A stretch of 12,163 bases of DNA, taken from NCBI GenBank assembly GCA_903921665.1, contig CAIXQT010000028.1:1-12163 (forward strand), written 5' to 3'. The notes beneath the pieces are model-generated. The model made no database searches and was not told where the DNA came from. It was given only the letters and a program-made list of their open reading frames with translations. The stretch's first letter is position 1; each line of letters begins with the position of its first letter. Origin of the DNA: an uncultured Opitutia bacterium. Lineage in GTDB: Bacteria > Verrucomicrobiota > Verrucomicrobiia > Opitutales > UBA953. Shown here in pieces: positions 7,967 through 12,163 of this stretch. The translations under genes were made by a program, and so were the position numbers.

Positions 7967-9297
7967 AAACTCCTTCCGCGCCTAACGCCCTTCGCCGGGG
8001 CTTCACGCTCCTCGAGGTCATGGTGGCCACCTCGATCATGGTCATCATCGTCCTGGCCGTCGTGACCATCGCGACCGACACCTTCAAGGCCTACGATCGG
8101 GCGGTCGCCGACCTTTCCACCCAGTCCGAAGCCCGTGGCGTGCTCGATGCGCTGGAGAATGACCTGCAGACCGCCGTCCTTCGCCCCGATGGCCGTTGCT
8201 GGATGGAAGTCATCTTGCCGGGCACCCCCGGAGCTCCGGCGAAGGCGCCGGCCCCTATCGGCAACATGCAGGGGCTGGATCAGCCCATCCTCATGTTCTT
8301 CGCCTCCCCGCCGGATCGTCCGCGCTGGAATCCCGCCGCCTCCACTCCTCGCCAGTCATTGAAGGGCGATGTCTGCGCGATCTCCTACCGGCTTGGTCAG
8401 CGTTCGCCGTTCGACATGCCCGGTGAGCCGATCCAGCAGGTCTACGGCGTGTATCGTACCATCATCGATCCCGAGGGCACCTTCACCGAAGCCCTGCCGA
8501 TCATCTTCAAGTCGCCGCCGACGACGGAGCCGGCCCCCGAAGTCGCCAAGGCGCCGACGCCTTGGGATTATTGGTCCGGACCCGCCCGGACGATCTCGAA
8601 CTACGGCGCTTCCGACACCGGCGGGCAGAAGCAGACCAAGGTCCTGATCGACACCAATCTCACGTCCAGCCCTCCGTGCTGGACGCTCGACGACCAGAAC
8701 TTCGTCGGCTCGAACGTGGTCGCGATGAACCTCACGTTCTGGTGCACCTCGTCCCTGCCTTTCACCGCCGTGGCCCCGGCGATGAAGGACCCCGTGGCAC
8801 GTCTCCCGCAGTCGCTTCGTCCGGTGCTGCCGGTCGCGGTGGACACCTTCAAGTTCGGTTCGACCGTGCATGGCGGCTATGCCGGGGCCTTCCGTTCCGC
8901 GACGAGCAGCGGCACGACGGCCGCCGCGCCGTTGCGCTATGCGCCGGCGACCTTGGCGATTCCCGTGCCGATGCCTGCCGCGGCCCAGGTGCATCCGTAT
9001 GACTACTTCGGCTCCCGCCTCCGTATCTTTGCCGACCGGATGTACCCCGACGCGCTGCTTACGAATGGCACCGCCGGCGTCGCCACGGCCGCTCCCTTGC
9101 CTTATCTCCCTTACTCGCTGAAGGCGGTCGAGGTTTCCTTGACCGTGCTGACGCCTGATGGCTCAAAGGAACTGCGGGCCCTCCAGCAGCTCGGGGGCTC
9201 GTCTAAGCTGGCCAATCCGGCTGATTACCGCCGCATCATCAATCAGCATGGACGTAACTATTCCCGTTACATCCGCCTGCTGGCGAACGGCGGCTGA
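7963..9297 (+). CDS. GspJ-like prepilin-type protein, large (prepilin 4)
   Basis: This is the last and largest member of the cassette, at 444 residues. The signal NALRRG/FTLLEVMVATSIMVIIV has cleavage after G13 and +5 glutamate E18; FTLLEVMVA is typical of GspJ-like minor pseudopilins. The segment after the helix (TDTFKAYDRAVADLSTQSEARGVLDALENDLQ) matches the usual GspJ layout. A long globular region follows, with Pro-rich stretches and several cysteines, and a late strand pattern VEVSLTVLTPDGS. GspJ proteins are normally near 200 residues, so this one carries about 200 extra. It resembles the large 'Verru_Chthon cassette protein C' type of Verrucomicrobia; that comparison is from memory and unverified. 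It starts inside the previous stop (ATGA) and is followed by two hairpins, so the transcript very likely ends here. No GspK-like protein lacking the +5 glutamate follows it. Confidence 0.84.
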   Translation: MKTPSAPNALRRGFTLLEVMVATSIMVIIVLAVVTIATDTFKAYDRAVADLSTQSEARGVLDALENDLQTAVLRPDGRCWMEVILPGTPGAPAKAPAPIGNMQGLDQPILMFFASPPDRPRWNPAASTPRQSLKGDVCAISYRLGQRSPFDMPGEPIQQVYGVYRTIIDPEGTFTEALPIIFKSPPTTEPAPEVAKAPTPWDYWSGPARTISNYGASDTGGQKQTKVLIDTNLTSSPPCWTLDDQNFVGSNVVAMNLTFWCTSSLPFTAVAPAMKDPVARLPQSLRPVLPVAVDTFKFGSTVHGGYAGAFRSATSSGTTAAAPLRYAPATLAIPVPMPAAAQVHPYDYFGSRLRIFADRMYPDALLTNGTAGVATAAPLPYLPYSLKAVEVSLTVLTPDGSKELRALQQLGGSSKLANPADYRRIINQHGRNYSRYIRLLANGG

Positions 9298-9315
9298 GCG
9301 ACGCCCTTCCGTCGC
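9298..9315 (+). other. small inverted repeat after the prepilin cassette
   Basis: GCGACG and CGTCGC form a perfect 6-bp stem around a CCCTTC loop, beginning right after the last prepilin stop codon. It lies just before the main terminator hairpin. It may stabilise the 3' end of the mRNA, but on its own it has no T tract. Confidence 0.4.
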
Positions 9316-9319
9316 AATG

Positions 9320-9346
9320 AAAAGGGGCGCCATGGGCGCCCCTTTT
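9320..9346. terminator. bidirectional intrinsic terminator between the prepilin cassette and accA
   Basis: GGGGCGCC (9324-9331) pairs perfectly with GGCGCCCC (9335-9342) around an ATG loop. The stem is extended by A4 on the left (9320-9323) and T4 on the right (9343-9346), with one more T following. Read on the plus strand, the hairpin ends in a T run that stops the prepilin mRNA. Read on the minus strand, the A run becomes a U run that stops accA, whose stop codon is 20 nt away. A GC stem flanked by A and T runs between convergent genes is the classic shape of a shared terminator. Confidence 0.92.
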
Positions 9347-9366
9347 TCGTCGGAGGGCCTGCCGGC

Positions 9367-10335
9367 TTACTCCGAATACACGCCCATCGCGCGGAACTTC
9401 GCGTAGCGCATCGCGATCAGCTTTTCCGGCGAGGCCTTGGAAAGGTCGGCGAGCGAGTCGCGCAGCGTCTTGCGGATGGCGGACCCCGTGGCGGCCGGAT
9501 CTTCCTGGGCGCCGCCGAGCGGTTCCTTCACGACGCCGTCGACGACGCCGAGCTTGAGGAGGTTGGGGGCGTCGAGGCGCAGGGCTTCGGCAGCCTTCGG
9601 GGCGTGGGCGCGGTCCTTGAAGAGGATCGCTGCGCAGCCTTCCGGTGAGATGACGGAGTAGTAGGCGTTCTCGAGGATGTAGACCTTGTTGGAGACCGCG
9701 ATGCCGAGGGCGCCGCCGGAACCGCCTTCGCCGATGACGAAGGTGATGATCGGCACGCCGAATTGGCTCATCTCGCGGAGATTGACCGCGATGGCTTCGG
9801 CGACGTGGCGTTCTTCGGAACCAATGCCGGGGAAGGCGCCGGGGGTGTCGACGAGGGTGATGATCGGGAGGCCGAAGGTGTGGGCCATCTTCATCAGGCG
9901 AAGGGCCTTGCGGTAGCCTTCGGGGTTCGGGCAGCCGAAGTTACGGCGGAGGTTTTCCTTGGTGTCGCGGCCTTTCTGCTGGCCGATGACCATGACCGGA
10001 CGACCTTCGAAGAAAGCCGTGCCGCCGACGGTGGACTCGTCGTCCATGAAGAGGCGGTCGCCGTGCAGTTCCTGGAAGTCATCGAACAGCATGCCGATAT
10101 AGTCCAGGGAGTAGGGCCGGCGGGGATGGCGGGCCAGCTGGACGCGCTGCCAGGGGTTCAGGTTGCCGTAGACCTCTCGGCGGGTCTGCTCCATCTTGGT
10201 CTCCAGGGACTTGATTTCCTTGGTGACGTCCATTCCAGCGGTCTCGGAGGAGGCGCGGAGGGAGTTGATCTTGTCCTCGAGTTCCCGGAGGGGTTTTTCG
10301 AATTCGAGGGTAAAGCGGGCCTTGGGGGCGGACAT
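9367..10335 (-). CDS. accA: acetyl-CoA carboxylase carboxyltransferase subunit alpha
   Basis: AccA pairs with AccD to transfer the carboxyl group from carboxybiotin to acetyl-CoA, giving malonyl-CoA, the first committed step of fatty-acid synthesis in the cytoplasm. At 322 residues it is close to E. coli AccA (319). An N-terminal helical region (residues 8-55) leads to ARHPRRPYSLDYIG and FDDFQELHGDRLFMDD. The carboxyltransferase core follows: GQQKGRDTKENLRRNFG (118-134), PEGYRKALRLMKMA (138-151), LVDTPGAFPGIGSEER (161-176), the Gly-rich VIGEGGSGGALGI (200-212) and YYSVISPEGCAAILFKD (225-241). The start at 10335 (MSAPKARFTLEFEKPL) fits the family N-terminus. An in-frame start 58 codons upstream would translate the repeat array into a Pro/Leu string and is rejected. 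No Shine-Dalgarno sequence precedes the start. The gene stands alone and converges on the prepilin cassette across a shared terminator. Confidence 0.97.
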   Translation of the reverse strand: MSAPKARFTLEFEKPLRELEDKINSLRASSETAGMDVTKEIKSLETKMEQTRREVYGNLNPWQRVQLARHPRRPYSLDYIGMLFDDFQELHGDRLFMDDESTVGGTAFFEGRPVMVIGQQKGRDTKENLRRNFGCPNPEGYRKALRLMKMAHTFGLPIITLVDTPGAFPGIGSEERHVAEAIAVNLREMSQFGVPIITFVIGEGGSGGALGIAVSNKVYILENAYYSVISPEGCAAILFKDRAHAPKAAEALRLDAPNLLKLGVVDGVVKEPLGGAQEDPAATGSAIRKTLRDSLADLSKASPEKLIAMRYAKFRAMGVYSE

Positions 10336-10355
10336 GGGCCGTAAGTTGGAGAATT

Positions 10356-10405
10356 GGGCAGGGTAGGGCAATTGAATAGGGGTAGGGATAGGGGCTGGGG
10401 TAGGG
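10356..10405 (+). repeat. degenerate G-rich hexamer array, block A
   Basis: GGGCAGGGTAGGG (10356-10368) is followed after a 10-nt AT-rich gap by a run at 10379-10405. That run has five G tracts of 3-4 bases separated by TA, ATA, CT and TA. Most units fit TAGGGG or TAGGG with a period near 6. Four or more closely spaced G tracts on the plus strand satisfy the usual G-quadruplex pattern. It lies 21-70 nt upstream of the accA start, on the accA template strand. Confidence 0.8.
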
Positions 10406-10433
10406 CCAAGATCAGGGAAAATGTGCCGAAATT

Positions 10434-10465
10434 GGGGTAGGGGTAGGGGCAGGGGTCGGGGTAGG
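10434..10465 (+). repeat. tandem TAGGGG hexamer array, block B
   Basis: Five G4 tracts begin at 10434, 10440, 10446, 10452 and 10458, exactly 6 nt apart, and a sixth, partial GG follows at 10464. The spacers are TA, TA, CA, TC and TA. This is the most regular of the arrays, resembles eukaryotic telomere repeats, and would form a stable G-quadruplex as single-stranded plus-strand DNA. Confidence 0.9.
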
Positions 10466-10473
10466 ATGGTCAG

Positions 10474-10489
10474 TCGCTCGGTTGAGCGA
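10474..10489. other. inverted repeat between the two array orientations
   Basis: TCGCTC (10474-10479) and GAGCGA (10484-10489) are a perfect 6-bp inverted repeat with a GGTT loop. A competing partial pairing exists between GGTTGAGC (10480-10487) and GCTCACC (10494-10500). It sits where the hexamers switch strand, and could be an operator or a simple structural element. No T tract follows, so it is not a terminator. Confidence 0.4.
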
Positions 10490-10497
10490 GGGTGCTC

Positions 10498-10610
10498 ACC
10501 TCTACCCAAGATGTAGGTCTCTGTATCAGCTGGCCCTAGCCCTAGCCCTAGCCCTAATTACCCTTTCCGTTGAACCTAAGGTCGGCCAGCCTGTCTCTAC
10601 CTCTACCCAA
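10498..10610 (+). repeat. 12-nt direct repeat ACCTCTACCCAA
   Basis: The same 12 bases occur at 10498-10509 and 10599-10610, 101 nt apart. The second copy ends two bases before the DUF1080 start codon. The first ends one base before an ATG directly followed by TAG (10511-10516). The second copy continues a short CTCTAC tandem (10595-10606), a C-rich relative of the flanking hexamers. Confidence 0.7.
10534..10557 (-). repeat. tandem CTAGGG hexamer array (CCCTAG on plus strand), block C
   Basis: Three perfect CCCTAG units and a final CCCTAA occupy 10534-10557 with an exact 6-nt period. On the minus strand this reads as TTAGGG followed by CTAGGG units. It has the opposite orientation to blocks A and B. 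Its four G3 tracts also meet the G-quadruplex pattern on the minus strand, the template for the DUF1080 gene. Confidence 0.92.
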
Positions 10611-10612
10611 CC

Positions 10613-11410
10613 ATGCGTCTCGCTTCCCTCCTGCCCCTCCTTGCCGTTGCCGGCCTCGTCGCTGCCGAAGGCTACACTGATACCCCTTTCATCCCCGGTA
10701 CCCAGTGGCGCGTGCATGATGCCACCCGCCCGCAGCCTCCTCGCGCCGACGCCGCCAAGCTGAAGTGCAACGAAGCCCCGGCCCCGGCCGGTGCGATCGT
10801 CCTCGTCGGCGGTGCTGACTCTGCCAATGAGTGGGAGCCGGACGCGACGCCCAACGCTAAGCTCAAGGTCCCGGTGACCTGGGAGATCAAGGACGGCGTG
10901 ATGATCGCGCGTACCAACGGTATCCGCACCAAGCGCACCTTCGGTGACGTCACCCTCCACGTCGAATGGCGCTCCGCCGCCGGTTACGACACCGACCCCA
11001 AGAAGAAGAGCCAGGGTAATTCCAATAGCGGTATCTTCTTCATGAAGACCTACGAGCTCCAGGTCCTCGATTGCTCCAAGACCGAGACCTATGCCGACGG
11101 TATGACCGCCGCGATCTACGGCCAGCAGCCGCCTGCCTTCAACGCCTGCCTGCCTTCGCGCAGCTGGAATAGCTACGACATCGAGTTCACCGCCCCGCGT
11201 TTCAACGCCGACGGCTCCGTCGCCAGCAAGACCCGCATCACCGTCGTCATGAACGGCGTGAAGGTCCAGGACGGCACCGAGTACATCGGCCCGAGCAGCC
11301 ATAAGAAGAATCCTCCTTACGCGAAGCACGCGGATAAGCTGCCGCTCGGCTTGCAGTGGCACGGTGACGCCGTCGAGTTCCGCAACATGTGGGTCGTCGA
11401 GAAGAAGTAA
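10613..11410 (+). CDS. secreted DUF1080 protein (3-keto-disaccharide hydrolase-like)
   Basis: This is a 265-residue exported protein of the DUF1080 family, which has a LamG-like beta-sandwich fold, is abundant in Planctomycetes and Verrucomicrobia, and includes 3-keto-glycoside hydrolases. A signal peptide MRLASLLPLLAVAGLVAA is visible, with likely cleavage after A18. Family motifs run in order: GAIVLVGGADSANEW (60-74), WEIKDGVMIARTNGIRTKRTFGD (90-112 region), LHVEWR (115-120), GNSNSGIFFMKTYELQVLD (135-153), ETYADGMTAAIYGQQPP (158-174), SWNSYDIEFTAPRF (184-197) and the closing LGLQWHGDAVEFRNMWV (245-261). Length is usual for a single-domain member. It would act in the periplasm or outside the cell on glycosides; the substrate is not determinable. 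No Shine-Dalgarno sequence precedes the ATG, which follows a CTCTAC-type repeat. The next gene begins 10 nt after its stop, suggesting an operon. Confidence 0.92.
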   Translation: MRLASLLPLLAVAGLVAAEGYTDTPFIPGTQWRVHDATRPQPPRADAAKLKCNEAPAPAGAIVLVGGADSANEWEPDATPNAKLKVPVTWEIKDGVMIARTNGIRTKRTFGDVTLHVEWRSAAGYDTDPKKKSQGNSNSGIFFMKTYELQVLDCSKTETYADGMTAAIYGQQPPAFNACLPSRSWNSYDIEFTAPRFNADGSVASKTRITVVMNGVKVQDGTEYIGPSSHKKNPPYAKHADKLPLGLQWHGDAVEFRNMWVVEKK

Positions 11411-11420
11411 GCGAAGCGCC

Positions 11421-12163
11421 ATGGAACTCCTGGTCCACGCGAAGAAACACCTCATCGGGCTCCTTCTCGTGGGCCTGGTCTTCTATGTCATCGAACGCGT
11501 GATGGGCGCGCGCCGTCGGCCGGGTTTCTTCCGGCCGGGTATGCTCACCGACGCCACCTATTTCTTCACCGTCGAGCTCTTCAAGCAGGCCTCCCGGGTG
11601 CTGCTGATCGTGCCCTTCGCCGTGCTCGTCATCGCGGGCGTGACCACGGGCGAGGCCGCCAAGGCGGGTTTGTATCACGGGTTCGGGCCGGTGGCCGCGC
11701 AGCCGGTCTGGCTGCAGGCGATCGAGATCTACCTGCTGGCTGACTTCCTCGGCTATTGGGTCCATCGGCTTTTCCACACCGGCGCCTGGTGGCCGTTCCA
11801 TGCCGTGCATCATAGTTCCGAGGAACTCGACTGGCTCTCGGCCGTGCGCGTGCATCCCGTCAACGAGGCCGTCGACAAGATCGCGCCGGCGGTCCCGATC
11901 CTGTTCCTCGGCTTCGATCCGACCGTGACCGCGGGTGTCACGGGCTTCCTGACCTTCTACGCGATCTTCCTGCACGCCGACGTCGACTGGGATTTCGGTC
12001 CGCTGCGCTCGGTCATCGCCACACCGGTCTTCCATCGCTGGCACCACTCGAAGGACCCTGCGGCCATCGACAAGAACTTCGCCGGGCTCCTGCCGCTGTG
12101 GGATATCCTCTTCGGGACTTATTACATGCCCAAGGATCGGATGCCGCAGAACTTCGGCGCGAC
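11421..12163 (+). CDS. fatty acid hydroxylase/sterol desaturase family membrane protein, 3'-truncated
   Basis: The frame is open from the ATG at 11421 to the window end: 247 codons are visible and the stop lies beyond. The histidine clusters that bind the di-iron centre of the fatty acid hydroxylase superfamily are present: HRLFH (H115, H119), HAVHH (H127, H130, H131), H145 in VRVHPVNE, and HRWHH (H205, H208, H209). Hydrophobic segments at about residues 10-25, 55-75, 100-115 and 150-190 make it an integral membrane protein. The terminal segment LLPLWDILFGTYYMP is also typical, so only a short C-terminal tail is probably missing. Members hydroxylate or desaturate lipid carbons such as sterols, carotenoids or fatty acids; which one applies cannot be told. 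It starts 10 nt after the DUF1080 gene with no clear Shine-Dalgarno sequence, consistent with cotranscription. Confidence 0.9.
   Translation, partial: MELLVHAKKHLIGLLLVGLVFYVIERVMGARRRPGFFRPGMLTDATYFFTVELFKQASRVLLIVPFAVLVIAGVTTGEAAKAGLYHGFGPVAAQPVWLQAIEIYLLADFLGYWVHRLFHTGAWWPFHAVHHSSEELDWLSAVRVHPVNEAVDKIAPAVPILFLGFDPTVTAGVTGFLTFYAIFLHADVDWDFGPLRSVIATPVFHRWHHSKDPAAIDKNFAGLLPLWDILFGTYYMPKDRMPQNFGA

Larger units (their letters stand above)
10336..10612. promoter_or_regulatory. divergent intergenic region with telomere-like hexamer arrays
   Basis: This 277-nt region separates divergently transcribed accA and the DUF1080 gene, so it should hold both promoters. I see no convincing -35/-10 pair or Shine-Dalgarno sequence for either gene. 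Its composition differs sharply from the genes around it: G runs of three or four with 6-nt spacing fill the left part, and C runs with the same spacing lie in the right part. Both transcripts would therefore carry C-rich leaders, with G-rich sequence on each template strand. Between the arrays lies a short hairpin at 10474-10489. Details of each array are given in separate entries. Confidence 0.55.

Noticed and set aside
10336..10509. 58-codon in-frame N-terminal extension of AccA
   Set aside because: It would translate the hexamer arrays into a Pro/Leu-rich string absent from AccA proteins. The frame stays open only because the repeat unit is 6 nt. The start at 10335 fits the family.
10356..10557. 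CRISPR array or true chromosome-end telomere
   Set aside because: The repeat unit is 6 nt with no spacers, so it is not CRISPR. Ordinary genes continue on both sides and the arrays flip orientation internally, so it is not a chromosome end.

Overview
The window is GC-rich, gene-dense DNA, most likely from a Gram-negative bacterium of the Verrucomicrobia (Opitutae-like) or a related PVC lineage. This placement is an inference. It rests on an RND pump with an outer-membrane lipoprotein channel, a run of prepilin-type proteins with no secretion machinery beside them, a secreted DUF1080 protein, and the near absence of Shine-Dalgarno sequences. No rRNA or other phylogenetic marker is present to confirm it.

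Layout. (1) 2-2653 is the 3' part of an HAE1-type RND efflux transporter. It is joined by an ATGA stop/start overlap to a NodT-type outer-membrane channel lipoprotein (2650-4056); the periplasmic adaptor should lie upstream, outside the window. (2) 4105-5550 is a polytopic putative Na+/H+ antiporter and has the only clear Shine-Dalgarno sequence seen. (3) 5647-9297 is a tight cassette of four class III-type prepilins (GspG-, GspH-, GspI- and GspJ-like) whose reading frames overlap by 1 or 4 nt. It ends at a strong hairpin (9320-9346) that also serves the convergent gene. (4) On the minus strand, 9367-10335 is accA, the carboxyltransferase alpha subunit of acetyl-CoA carboxylase. (5) 10336-10612 is a divergent intergenic region full of telomere-like G-rich hexamer repeats. 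These lie as TAGGGG-type units on the left and as the inverse, CCCTAG/CTCTAC units, on the right. (6) 10613-11410 encodes a secreted DUF1080 (3-keto-disaccharide hydrolase-like) protein. It is followed 10 nt later by the start of a membrane fatty acid hydroxylase/sterol desaturase-type protein that runs off the window end.

How the genes work together. The RND/OMF pair is one envelope export complex. The four prepilins would be processed by a prepilin peptidase encoded elsewhere and probably assemble as a pseudopilus-like tip or fibre. accA is housekeeping fatty-acid synthesis. The DUF1080 and hydroxylase genes look cotranscribed, but no shared pathway can be read from the sequence. The two items most worth a second look are the inverted telomere-like arrays between accA and the DUF1080 gene and the stand-alone four-prepilin cassette.
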